Below, piece by piece: positions 32,000-41,440 of a stretch of 64,000 nt of DNA. Made by a program: the position numbers and the translations under genes. The notes under the pieces are model-generated. The model ran no database searches and was not told where the DNA came from. It saw only the letters and a list, made by a program, of their open reading frames with translations. This stretch comes from Pseudo-nitzschia pungens (Eukaryota > Bacillariophyta > Bacillariophyceae > Bacillariales > Bacillariaceae). The first letter of the stretch is position 1. Each line of letters opens with the position of its first letter. The DNA lies in the NCBI GenBank assembly GCA_037355855.1, contig CM074761.1, positions 2,685,346 to 2,749,345 on the forward strand. The letters are read 5' to 3'.

Positions 32000-32778
32000 G
32001 CCGCGTCAAACGGAAGCGCGGCATCCCCGCAAGTCGGAAGACCAGCTCCCATGGGAATGACACAACATTCTTCCTCGATGACTTGGCGTACCGTGACACC
32101 TCTGTCGTCCAGTCTGCGATAAAGTCGGTCTTTCAAAGCGCCGATGGGGGTGGGAGGCCGTCCAACTAAGACTGTTTCTTCCAAGAACCAACGCGTTTCT
32201 GAGAGCTTCGTCGCATAGAGAAAGGTGTGTGGACCCATCCAGTCATCGTCCACGGGTCGGAAGTCCATGAGCCCCATTTCGCCCTCAATAGGGTTGCCTT
32301 CCATTTCGGCCAACATGCCATAGGCGGTCTGAAATCCGGGGGCAGCGTTGTGCCGTGTTGTGAGCGTGGAGTTTGCGCCCGTGCAGTCGAAGACCAGTGG
32401 CGCGATGATCTCACCTTTGCCTTTCATCTTCGCGCCCCACGCTGTGACTTCTACGATCTTGTGGGCGAATCGCGTGATACCGTAGTCGCCGCGCAGAAGC
32501 TCGGCCTTGAGCGCTTCCCCGTCGACTCGACCGTACACGCGATCGATTTGACGCACGCCGCGAGACGTAGCGACCAAAGGGACGTTCCACGTCCGCTCGA
32601 AGACTGCGTCGTTGAGATTCTCGGGGAGTCCGTCCGCCCAAAAGCCATAGTTGTTTGGTCTTGGGCGATCGATGTCGGGCGCAGCCCAAGCGACTTTCGG
32701 GCCCTCGCGAGAAAGTGGGGCGGCCAACGCGGTGCCAGCTGGGCCGGCACCAACGACAAGCGCGTTGAACTTGGGTTT
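32000..32778 (-). pseudogene. Lycopene cyclase-like flavoprotein, C-terminus missing
   Basis: ATG at 32778 (MKPKFNALVVGAGPAGTALA) with the FAD-binding GxGxxG, then RPNNYGFWADGL, YGRVDGEALKAEL, LVFDCTGANS, QTAYGMLAEMEG, MDFRPVDDDWMG, FLYATKL and EECCVIPMGAGLP. These are CrtL/CrtY-type cyclase motifs. About 260 codons are open without a stop, unusual in this block. It ends where HPATGY is expected and is joined to cysI. Diatoms also have a plastid-targeted cyclase; this copy lacks a targeting leader and introns and lies among bacterial genes, so bacterial origin is preferred. Confidence 0.8.
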
Positions 32779-32789
32779 CATGACTGGGA

Positions 32790-33409
32790 GCTGGCCGCCT
32801 TGTTCGGCTGCCAAAGACTTCTTCAACCCTTTGAGTCACTGCGGCCCATCGACTCCACACGAAGACTGCATCCAAGAGTCGATTGAGATAGGCTATGGAG
32901 TTCGAGTCAACGTCTTGCTCAGCTGCCAAGCCGACAACCAGACGCTCCGCGCGACGGCAGATGGTACGGCATTGGTGAAACTCAACGTTCAATCGGGAGC
33001 CGCCCGGAAGAACGAAGGAACGCAAAGGTGGGAGGTCTTTATTGAACTGGTCGATGCTAGCTTCCAAAGTGTCAATCTCGGCCTGCTTCACCCGCGGCAT
33101 GACTTCGCCCACATCTTCTTGGATGCACGCGAGGATACTACCTAGATCGAAAAGCTCATGCTACACACGGAAGAGCGTGTCGGCGAGCGATTGAAACAGG
33201 AATGGGTCGTCCATCTCGGCGATCGTTTGTGTGGCTGCGCCGACAAACGTTTTCAGCTCGTCGACGGTGCCATAAGACGCGATTCGCAGTTCGGACTTGG
33301 AGACCTTCTGGCCACCAACCAGGCTGGTTTGACCTTGGTCACGTTTCTTCGTGTAGACGCGGTTGATCGCGAGTTCTGGATCGCGAAATTCTTGTTCACT
33401 CATGTTCAT
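32790..33409 (-). pseudogene. PduO-type cob(I)alamin adenosyltransferase
   Basis: From MNMSEQEFRDPELAINRVYT (33409; a second ATG at 33403): KKRDQGQTSLVGGQKVSKSE, the ATP-binding N-terminal motif, then RIASYGTVDELKTFVG. After a frameshift near 33160 come GSILACIQEDVGE, LRSFVLPGGSRLNVEFHQCR, ICRRAERLVVGL and YLNRLLDAVFVWSRW. It transfers adenosyl from ATP to cobalamin. Full family length apart from a decayed end that overlaps the cyclase start region. It starts 18 nt after the preceding gene's stop. Confidence 0.88.
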
Positions 33410-33427
33410 TCTCCGGACGGATGTCCG

Positions 33428-33555
33428 TCATTCAGCGGGTTGTGGATACCACTCCAAGTAGGAGATCTCCACGCCCGAGTCCTTTGTAAGTGCTGTCAGC
33501 TTCTGAACTTCTTGACCTCGGTAGTGGTACGGAATCAGTAGCTTTGGCTTGCGGG
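33428..33555 (-). pseudogene. MBL-fold hydrolase C-terminal fragment (tentative)
   Basis: Reads KLLIPYHYRGQEVQKLTAL, then KDSGVEISYLEWYPQPAE-TGA, resembling the C-terminus of UlaG-like metallo-beta-lactamase-fold hydrolases. Only about 40 codons survive. The spacing to the adenosyltransferase start suggests a native operon neighbour. Confidence 0.5.
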
Positions 33556-33559
33556 GTGA

Positions 33560-33700
33560 ACGATAAGTTCGTGATAGTTCTTTTCGTCGTATTCGGAGGT
33601 CATCCAGAGGCCATCGATAAGCAGAGCGCGCCCATAGGCCTCCGTTTCGACCATCTCAACAGTTTGAAACTCAGAACGCCCACTGAAGTTCGTCTCTTTG
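33560..33700 (-). pseudogene. speE: Spermidine synthase N-terminal fragment
   Basis: Reads SEFQTVEMVETEAYGRALLI, then DGLWMTSEYDEKNYHELIVH, matching the N-terminal strand region and start of the catalytic domain of bacterial polyamine aminopropyltransferases. About 45 codons remain; the methyltransferase-like GGGDGG motif is absent. A junction with a different reading frame follows at about 33558. Confidence 0.65.
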
Positions 33701-33985
33701 ACTCGGAGCCCAAACCGGACGACACGCTCGACAACGATTGTGATGGTTTCGCAGACGAGTACGACACGGACTGTGTCGGTAAGGTGGGCGTTCCGTTCAT
33801 CATTTTTGCAACTGCCGGGAGATTTTCCGGAGATCTGAGAGGAATTTCAGGCGTCCATGGCATTTGCCAGACGGACGCTCAGAGTTACGCGACCGATTAC
33901 GACCCCCAAATGACTTGGAGAGCTGTCCTTTCGACAGACAGTGATGATGCGAGAGACCTCTTCGTTCACAATCGACCGGTCCGAG
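33700..33985 (+). pseudogene. MopE-like plus DUF1554 (LenA-type) protein fragment
   Basis: DTLDNDCDGFADEYDTDC is the Asp/Asn/Cys repeat of MopE-like surface proteins of Myxococcota. It is followed by FIIFATAGRFSGDLRGISGV, then GICQTDAQSY, TWRAVLSTDSDDARDLF, the DUF1554 fold. The piece is open but truncated at both ends. Confidence 0.7.
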
Positions 33986-34178
33986 GTGCAAAAACTCGAA
34001 GCACGGTCGCTATCGCCGGGGAGTCTGCCCCCCAAGCTTCCATCTCGAATCGCTCCTCGGCTGTCGCACGTACGCCGTCGACGATACTCAACGCGCCTGC
34101 GCTCTTAGCAACCGCGGAGATATGCTTGGCGTCCGCCAAAACCCCGGTAGGAGTATCGACGTGTATTTTCGCTTTGTT
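33985..34178 (-). pseudogene. Class V aminotransferase fragment
   Basis: Reads AKIHVDTPTGVLADAKHISA, then AKSAGALSIVDGVRATAEER, the PLP-binding S/H-x-E-T-S-T-G and SLVVDGV region of Ala-glyoxylate/Ser-pyruvate aminotransferases. It is joined in frame to the DUF1552 fragment. The PLP lysine is not reached. Confidence 0.7.
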
Positions 34179-34179
34179 C

Positions 34180-34428
34180 ACTTCGAACGGGTTCAGGATA
34201 TTCGAGAGCTTGAAGCCCGTCGGCAACATGCCGGCGGTGGGCCAGAACGAGTCCTGTTTGGTGCCGTTCGAATGGTAGAAATAAATGAATCGCTTAGGGA
34301 ATCCGTCCGCCGTGATAATGCCGGGCATCGCATCGGCTGGGACATTCTTCGTTAGCCCAAGTTCCAAGAGTGGAAACGCGATGGCTGATCCGGCGATTCC
34401 TCGCGGAAGCTTCTTCGCGTAAGTCGCA
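34180..34428 (-). pseudogene. DUF1552 protein, N-terminal fragment
   Basis: Starts ATG CGA CTT ACG with MRLTRRSF, then after a one-base shift RGIAGSAIAFPLLEL (a Tat-like leader), and PKRFIYFYHSNGTKQDSFWP and GFKLSNILNPFEVNK. DUF1552 proteins are exported proteins of unknown function whose genes follow DUF1588/1585 genes; that neighbour is present here. Confidence 0.75.
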
Positions 34429-34433
34429 TTATT

Positions 34434-34728
34434 TAGCCTCCTGCTCGAGTTGGACTGTTCGGAACCGGAACGAATCCGAGGTCGCGATTGCGACGAGTAG
34501 GTTTTCAAAGTTGCCTGCGGCGCTGAACACGGTCCGCACGTGGTCGGCGGAGCACATGTCGGCCGTTCTGGGCGACCCATGGCGAACGTGAACCAATGAT
34601 TGGCCACACAGTCTTCCACTTCGTCCGCGTTTGCGAGCTGCTTAGATAGCTCGACACCGCCGACGAAATCGCCCTGGATATCACGGTCTACCCGACACTC
34701 AAAAGGAAGAATGTCATCGTTCGCTTAC
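34434..34728 (-). pseudogene. DUF1588/DUF1585 protein, C-terminal fragment
   Basis: Reads [39 protein letters not shown], then in another frame CSADHVRTVFSAAGNFENLL, VAIATSDSFRFRTVQLEQEA-stop. This matches the C-terminal domains of the planctomycete/myxobacterial DUF1592-1588-1585 proteins. The stop (TAA) is three bases before the DUF1552 ATG, an operonic arrangement. Confidence 0.75.
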
Positions 34729-35754
34729 GATGAGCGGCAGCACCATTGGTACTCAGACTTACATGAGCCCGGAACAAGCTGCCGGGGAAAACGTAGACGC
34801 CACGACGGACCTCTACACGCTTGGCATCATCATGTACGAGATGCTAAATGAACGACCGCCGTTCCACCACAAGGACCCGGTCAAAGCAATTCGGGCTCAG
34901 ATCTTTGACGAGGTACCTCCATTCCGAAAGAGCGCGCTTAACGGCGGTCTCCTCGACCGCGTCATTCAAAAGGCGCTCGAAAAAGAAAGAGCAGCGAGAT
35001 TCCAGACAGCAAATGAGTTCCTCTTGGCTCTGGCCGGCGAGCCCGCTGCGCGCCCGCTGGTCAGAGGCCTGGACCTACGGGCCTTGGAGGAACCCTCAAC
35101 GCATGAGTTCGAGCCCGGCCCGGACACGGCCGATATCGAGATACCAGAGGAGGAACGTGGCGCGTTCATGCAGACCCTCCAGTTTGCCCAACGTGTTGAG
35201 GCGCCACCATCCAATGGGGAAGACGACGACATCATCCCATTCGACGCGGTCGGCGAAAGCGCCCCCCGTGAGAAGGAAGCCGTTAGGAGGAATCACACGG
35301 AGCAGTCCGGCCTCAATGCTGCAACACTTCCCGGATCGAGCATGGAAGTTAGCTCGCCTTCGGCGCCTTCGGCGTTGTCGATTTTGACCGTAATCGCGCC
35401 TACTGAGCAAGCCGACGAGGACGTCATCCTACTTACCACGCCGAAACAAGTTTCCGACTCGGGGGTCCGCGTTCCTGCGCAACGGCTGGAGACTGGCGAC
35501 CACTTCGTCGAACCGACCACGGACGACCAACCCAAGCCCCCAAAACGGGTGAATCGATTCCTGACGAATTGGGTCACGATGACGGCGACGACGAAGTCGA
35601 GACTGACAACGCTTGGACATGTGAAGAAGTTCTCGCCAGTGAGGCGTCATCCCCCACGCATCCCGCAAAGGGCCGCGGCGGTGTCATCTTCGTTCTCCTA
35701 ATTCTGATTCTGGCTCTACTTTACGGGAATCTGGCTTCGCTGCTTGGCGGTTGA
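34728..35754 (+). pseudogene. Second Ser/Thr kinase C-lobe with C-terminal TM
   Basis: Begins in the activation segment ([14 protein letters not shown]), then [20 protein letters not shown] and [19 protein letters not shown] 200-residue acidic, low-complexity cytoplasmic region follows, open over 800 bp. After a frameshift near 35560 it ends [20 protein letters not shown] before TGA. The N-lobe is missing, cut at almost the same motif as the kinase at 18088. The two kinases are different genes. Confidence 0.8.
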
Positions 35755-36870
35755 CCTTTACGCCGACCGTGTAGACCCCGCACTCTGTGCCCGCCGCGGG
35801 CTTCAAACTCAAGTCGTAGACACCGCGCGGCAAATCCACTCGAATCGTACGTTTGCCCTTCACCACCGGCTCTTGGACGATCGCTGCACCGGTAGCATCA
35901 GAGACGGCAGCCTTCAGCGTCGCGGACGTATCAATCACAATGTCGACGGGTAAGAACTCGCCGGGCCCCGCGTCTACCGCGAATTGAAACTGATCCACTT
36001 CTTTCGCGCTCCCGAACACCCCACGGCGCTCGGTTTCAAGCGCATCGGCGTCATCAAAACTGTCATTAGGTTCACCTTCAAACCCTTCGATCTCGTCCGT
36101 GGAACTCAAATTCACCAGGTATTCCACCGCGGGTCCGGGATTGTCCGCGACCTCAACAGCGTTAACCCAGAGTTCCAACTCGCCTGGTTTGAAGGAGAAC
36201 TCGCACGATGCAATGGAACCATCCAAACCCGGCGTTAGCTTTGTCTCCAACGCAGGTTTCGACAGCGTCGCCCCAATCTTGATACCCTCTCTCGCGGGTT
36301 TGACATCCAACAGTAGAACGGGGTCTGAAGCGGTTTTGGAACGAAGCTCAAGCGTTGACAGAACGGTCTCGTTTGCGCCCATATCGGGGCTGCCCAAATC
36401 GACGAGCGCCGTGACAGCGTCCACCTTCGCCGGCGGAAGACCGGCGTCTTGCATCACCCCTGCATCGCGCCCAAGGTCGTTATTGGCCGCTTCGTCCAGT
36501 GCGATGCCCAACACAAAGCGGTCGACGTCTGCGGTGGAATGAAGAAACCCGCGTATCCTCGAAGGCACAGCAACCCGTGTCATTCGGCTCAAGTTCAAGA
36601 TCGGCAGCGGCGTCGTTCGTCTCTCGGAACCCAATGATATAACAAGATTTCCGGTCGTAACCTTTTCCTGCAGTGAGGACCATCCAAAGCGTTTGAACCT
36701 CTTGGGGAACGCGGAGGTTTGGAATTGAGACCACCTCACCCAACTGTCCCGGGACTTGCATGGTAAAAAGAGGTTTCTCCACCCAGACCATCGAATACCG
36801 AATTTGTTGAAGTTCTAGATTTTGTGCGACTTCGTTGCGTCGGTTTTCGCTCATTGTTGTACTGCGTTCA
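35755..36870 (-). pseudogene. Secreted PPC-domain protein
   Basis: The minus strand has EGEPNDSFDDADALETERRG with EVDQFQFAVDAG, and farther upstream DLELEPNDTG with TADVDRFVLGIALDEAANN, two bacterial pre-peptidase C-terminal-type (EPNDS) modules. KRTIRVDLPRGVYDLSLKP and GVYTVGVKV follow. A frameshift near 36540 divides it; 350 codons are open below it. Probably secreted or periplasmic; no enzymatic domain is seen. Confidence 0.7.
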
Positions 36871-37023
36871 GCGTCTATGTGTTGTCTAGATTCCGGGGTA
36901 CATCCGTTGGACGGCGGATAGGTTGCTTCGGATATAATCCCGAAGCGATGGTCGATCGATCTTGCTGTTATGGCGAGGATCGACGGGTAGAGGTAGCTCG
37001 ACGATTGCGGCCGAGCCAAGCCC

Positions 37024-37260
37024 TCATTTCGCGACTTCGTAGTTGAATCCCTCAAGCGCTTTGGTCGTGGCCGTGCCATTCGGGAGTTCTACGAACACAA
37101 CAACGGTATCGTCGCCTTGGGCGATCGCGCTTCGATGCACGTACTCTAGCACGTCGAGTTTGGCTTCGATGGGGAACGGGCGAAGTACGAAAAAGATGCT
37201 TTTGGCAGTTGGGGACTTCATCGATGCTCGTCTGTATTGTGCAGCTCTGGGGTAACGCAT
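37024..37260 (-). other. Unassigned ORF at the right edge of the island
   Basis: The minus strand reads KSIFFVLRPFPIEAKLDVLE, then DDTVVVFVELPNGTATTKAL, ending FNYEVAK-stop. I do not recognise it. It may be the last bacterial fragment or host DNA; sequence to the right is AT-richer and host-like. Confidence 0.35.
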
Positions 37261-38598
37261 CAGTGACCATCGAGGTAAACTTTTGACTTACAAAGCGAAC
37301 CACCCGCGCTACCTTCATGGCAGTATGCGGGAAAAAATTTACGTGGGAGAAGTGCTTCAGGATTTCATCGATGCATCCAGTCGGTAGGTTGGGGTGATTA
37401 CGTTCCAATGCAAGCGGTGATTCAGCTATGGTCATTTCTTCGACAGTTTCGGACTTTTGCCCTGACCGCATAACAGAGATTCCAACAGAGTTGGAAATAA
37501 TTGGGCTCGAAAACAAGACAAAATTAGCATCCCCCAATGCTGAAATCCTAGGAGTTTTGCAACAGAGTGGTTGTCTTTTGGTCCTGCAAAATGAATCAGA
37601 AGCTTACGTGGATTTTTCTAAAATCTGTTGGTCTTCTGATGCTCCCAACACCCATAGCTAGGGCATTCTTTCCTCCAATAATAGAAAACAAAATACGGTA
37701 TAGACATTTCATATTGCGGGTGCAATAAGGGATTTGTCGAAGTACTTGAAACCAACAAACGCATCTTAGGTCTCCTTTCATGGTTGCGCATGCGCAGTTT
37801 GCAGTAAGATCTTACAACTGTTGGAGGTCTCTTTTTTTTCAATCATAGAGTAGAAAATTCCTTCTACTATCTATGTTCGAATGTGTGGCATGCCGTCCAT
37901 ATTCTTGTTCGTATTACCTACCCAAGTGCTGCTGTACCGTACAGATGTACCAAATCCTATTTCTTGCAACGTATATCAAGACTAGTATTACTATACTTTG
38001 TACTTCGTGTTTGTTCTTGGTGTAGTACTAGTAGTAGTAGTACTAGTAGTACTAATGCTGGTGGTGTATCATCATGATACTAGTATCACCAATTCTTCAA
38101 GCAACAAGCAAACGTACCAGTTTCTATTACCATGCCGTTGCTTCACACAAACCCATGACTGCCATACTAGTTCTCATTGCCGCTTCAGATGCGTATCTGT
38201 AGTTACGCATGTCTAGGACGTAGTGGTAAGAGTACTGCTGATGTTGATTGTGAAGACTTCTGTGATTTGAGAAGAATGTAATCTTACCGTACTACTAGTA
38301 GTATTATTATTGACTTTTTCCTCCCTAAAAATGACCACAACCGACTCCCCGCGCTCGCGCATAGTGAGATATTATTAGCTCGCTAAATTCTTCTTAACGT
38401 CCTCAACTGACCATACGTACCGGTACTATTATTTTAATCCTCCCTCCGATCCATCACAGCAGAAAGTAAGATCTGAAGTCAACGTTAGGTGCCATGACAT
38501 AACCTTACCTCGATAAAGGTGCTGTCCAACAAACAAACCGAAACGATGACACGATGATTGGGATGTAACTACACACGCTTTTGGTTGTAATTTGTATC
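37261..38598. other. Host intergenic DNA right of the island
   Basis: AT-rich, with a run of TAGTACTAGTAGTAGTA-type triplets at about 38020-38060 and GTACCGGTAC-like palindromes. Short ORFs at 37428-37661 and 37883-38077 have no recognisable features. Confidence 0.5.
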
Positions 38599-40743
38599 AT
38601 GCCAACGCACTTCAGCAAGTTCGATTGGTCTCCCTTGGATCGGCGGATTGCGTTCAGGAGACGAAGGTTTGATACCCCGAAACTCATAATAACCCATGAC
38701 GGAAATGTGAGCGCTGCAGCAAATGAGAACCAGCAGGGGGCAAAAAATGTAGATTCATCGCCATTAGGACGAGATCAAAGTGATATTCCGAAATTTATAC
38801 ACGTGCAAGACTGGCGACGTCTTGGGCGAAATCAACGACGAGAAGAGCGACAACCACGGCAACAGGAAGAACCCCAACATGTTTCCGAACGATGCGACGA
38901 AAGATGCTCCGATCAGTATTTTGATTTTCACGACGAGGACATCAAGGGAAGTCCTCGATCACCCCATCATCGCTCCATTTGTGAAAGTAATGTTTCCACC
39001 ATTTCTGATTCTCGTCGACGCAACGATGGGTTGCGTTACACTCGTAGGATGTCCGCTTCTCCTTCCAATAAACTTTCAAACGTACGGATCGCAAAATGTG
39101 ATGAAGCGGAAGATAGTAACAAGCGTCGAGTGATGCCATCTCCGCAGTTTTCATGTCGGCAATATCGGTATGGTGCTAGGAGGAGGGGTACTGTGCCTAG
39201 CATCGGGCCGAGTAATCGCCATGATACATACCAGCTATATGATCCAATCACAACTTCTCGTCGTCTCTACAACCAAAATGAAAACACTAGCCAATCTTCG
39301 ACATCATTTCCCCCAGTGCACGGTCAATGGAAATTACCCGGAGTCAACGCCGATGACGAAAATCCTGTTCCCGAGAATTCGTCGTCGTCGTCAACGGAGC
39401 AATATGGAAAAACTTCCACTAATTCAATTGTCAACGCACATCCTATTGCTACCAAATCGTTGAACATCCGAAAGCATGCAACTTTAATATCCCGAACAGC
39501 GAATCGTAAAAATAATCTTGGGGACCATTCTGATATTTCATACAGCGAAAACAGTAATGGGATATACTGTGAAGTAAAATACCGTTCGAGGCAGGGCACA
39601 CAAACAACCGAAGCCACTTCGAAGGATAGTAAAAGATCGAAGAAATGGCTTTGCGACTTTTGCAAGAAGGTGCGATTCGATACTTACGTCGAAGCCTTTC
39701 GTCACGAAACAGAGTGCAGAAAGAACGTTGCTCTGAGAGATGAAGATCAGGATTCTGGCGAGAAGCAAGGGGACAAAAACGACGATCGTTCTTCACAAAT
39801 GGATACAGAGAAACGAGCGTGGAAACGAGAACAATTAAAAAACCGATTGAAGCAAATAAGGGTATCCAACGGTCTGGGGATAAACGGTGGCAACTTTGCT
39901 ACAAAGGGAAGGGGACGCAGTCAATCCTCACTACCATCCACAAATAGCGCAACCAAATGGCTCTGTAGTGTTTGTAAGAAAGTTTCATTCGATCGTTACG
40001 CGGATGCATGTCGACACGAAAAGATATGTAAGATAAGGATGGAAGCAACGGCTGACAAGAGAGATTCAAACGACAATCAGGGAAATGATGAAATTCAGCC
40101 TTCATTTGATCGGTACGCGGATGCATGTCGACACGAAAAGATATGTAAAATACGGATGGAAGCAACGGCCGACAAGAGAGATTCAAACGACAACCGGGGA
40201 AATGATGAAAGTCAGCCTTCATTTGATCGCTACGCGGATGCACGTCGACACGAAAAGATATGTAAAATACGGATGGAAGCAACGGCTGACAAGAGAGATT
40301 CAAACGACAATCGGGGAAATGATGAAAGTCAGCCTTCTCAAACTGAGCGACGGGATCCAATTGGTAGTCAAACAAGCAATGCTGGAAGCAATGACAGGGA
40401 TGTTGGCGATACTCAATCCAAAGCTTCGGAAACAAGCAAAGGAGAAGCAGATGGGCGAATGAAAGGACCCATCGAAGAAACAGGGAGGGTTTTCACGAAT
40501 CAGTATATCGTTCATAATAACAACACAAACACAGTGCGAGACCCAACGCAAGCTCTGTTTTATTTCAACGAACCAAGGTATAAAGGAAACGCTTACGATA
40601 GATATATCTTTTTGGCAAATCAAGCAGAAGATGATGAAGAACGCGAAAGATATGTTTCTCTGGCAATACAAACACGCGAGGAAGAGATTTCAAGCTTCAA
40701 AAGGGAAGGAAGTAATGAAGAAAGATATGTTTGTCTTGCTTGA
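38599..40743 (+). CDS. C2HC zinc-finger protein with half-finger repeats
   Basis: ATG at 38599 gives 714 residues. A long Arg/Ser/Asn-rich, probably disordered N-terminal half precedes two complete fingers with the pattern KWLC-x2-C-KK-x-FD-Y-EA-RHE-x-C (KWLCDFCKKVRFDTYVEAFR near residue 355 and KWLCSVCKKVSFDRYADACR near 455). After the second, the half-finger SFDRYADACRHEKIC is repeated twice more in 39-residue units that lack the first Cys pair. KW-C-x2-C fingers of this form are common in diatoms, of unclear function. The C-terminus has Arg/Glu-rich YVSLA/RYVCLA motifs. No intron is needed. Confidence 0.75.
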   Translation: MPTHFSKFDWSPLDRRIAFRRRRFDTPKLIITHDGNVSAAANENQQGAKNVDSSPLGRDQSDIPKFIHVQDWRRLGRNQRREERQPRQQEEPQHVSERCDERCSDQYFDFHDEDIKGSPRSPHHRSICESNVSTISDSRRRNDGLRYTRRMSASPSNKLSNVRIAKCDEAEDSNKRRVMPSPQFSCRQYRYGARRRGTVPSIGPSNRHDTYQLYDPITTSRRLYNQNENTSQSSTSFPPVHGQWKLPGVNADDENPVPENSSSSSTEQYGKTSTNSIVNAHPIATKSLNIRKHATLISRTANRKNNLGDHSDISYSENSNGIYCEVKYRSRQGTQTTEATSKDSKRSKKWLCDFCKKVRFDTYVEAFRHETECRKNVALRDEDQDSGEKQGDKNDDRSSQMDTEKRAWKREQLKNRLKQIRVSNGLGINGGNFATKGRGRSQSSLPSTNSATKWLCSVCKKVSFDRYADACRHEKICKIRMEATADKRDSNDNQGNDEIQPSFDRYADACRHEKICKIRMEATADKRDSNDNRGNDESQPSFDRYADARRHEKICKIRMEATADKRDSNDNRGNDESQPSQTERRDPIGSQTSNAGSNDRDVGDTQSKASETSKGEADGRMKGPIEETGRVFTNQYIVHNNNTNTVRDPTQALFYFNEPRYKGNAYDRYIFLANQAEDDEERERYVSLAIQTREEEISSFKREGSNEERYVCLA
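39985..40335 (+). repeat. Three tandem 117-bp repeats in the zinc-finger gene
   Basis: Units start at 39985, 40102 and 40219, are nearly identical and stay in frame. The third changes a Cys to Arg (DARRHEKIC). The repeat encodes the distal half of the finger plus a charged linker. Confidence 0.9.
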
Positions 40744-41440
40744 TTCTGCATGAACTTTGCAATCGAGTTGGTCGTGGTAATGGTAGAACTTAATAGATCC
40801 ATTCTAAAGACTGGGGTTGTTGACGCGTCTAGCACCTGTGTTATTGGTAGTTTCTTGCGCACCGTAGCGGTCTAGAGAAAGCCCGTTGTTCATTCATTCC
40901 ACTTCTTTGAAGCACTCTTCGTAAAAGAGACAGAAACATTGGATTCATTTCTGTGAAAATGATCAAATTTGGTTTCGGAAAAGAATAATGCCTACCGGTA
41001 CGAGTAATTACGGTAAGGTTTATGAATAACCTTACCAATACTAAGATACGGCTTGACCCCAAAGATCAAACAGCGGGCATAATATTATTGTTTGTATTAG
41101 CGAAGGTATGTATGAAACATACCGTACCAAAGAATGAAAAGTTCTTTTCGGTCCAGAAGCGAATGAATCAATCAAGCATCTCTGATGTGAATTCTAAAAA
41201 CCGGTGTCACAGATCATCATTCCAACAGACAACGGCATCGAACCTTCTTTGAAATTCTGATGCTGATTTTTCTTCGACGAGCACCAAATCAACAGAAAAA
41301 TTCTTTACTTCAACGTGAATTCAAACGAAATTATGATGCTAAAGACGTACATTCTTTTCAGACTGGAATTTTTCTCATGGCAATCGACGTCAAACTATTG
41401 ATCAAGTTTGACGCTTCAAGGTATTAACTGTATCAAAAGG
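40744..41440. other. Intergenic region
   Basis: No gene recognised. It contains an inverted pair GGTAAGG/CCTTACC (41012-41038) within GTAATTACGGTAAGGTTTAT-type sequence, and the promoter of the LRR gene. Confidence 0.5.

Larger units (their letters stand above)
13986..37260. other. Mosaic island of decayed bacterial gene fragments
   Basis: For about 23 kb nearly all recognisable coding sequence is bacterial in family and gene order, GC-richer than the flanks, intronless, and broken. Fragments of unrelated loci abut in both orientations. Almost every one carries stops, frameshifts or truncations, while host genes on both sides are intact. Within fragments bacterial operon spacing survives. 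Two stretches of non-bacterial character (28240-28800 and 29598-29867) interrupt one bacterial gene. I read this as old bacterial DNA captured in a nuclear chromosome and rearranged before or during integration. An assembly chimera is the alternative, but it does not easily explain the decay and the interrupted gene. The right boundary (37.0-37.3 kb) is uncertain. Confidence 0.8.

Noticed and set aside
32000..32778. Lycopene cyclase as a host plastid carotenoid gene
   Set aside because: No targeting leader, truncated, fused to bacterial cysI, and next to a bacterial cobalamin adenosyltransferase.
13986..37260. The block could be plain bacterial contamination or an assembly chimera
   Set aside because: Not excluded, but disfavoured: a contaminating contig should be collinear and intact, whereas here genes are decayed, joined out of order, and one is interrupted by non-bacterial repeats. 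Spanning reads would decide.
38780..39133. 117-codon ORF with hydrophobic segments
   Set aside because: Lies in another frame of the zinc-finger gene; no homology recognised.
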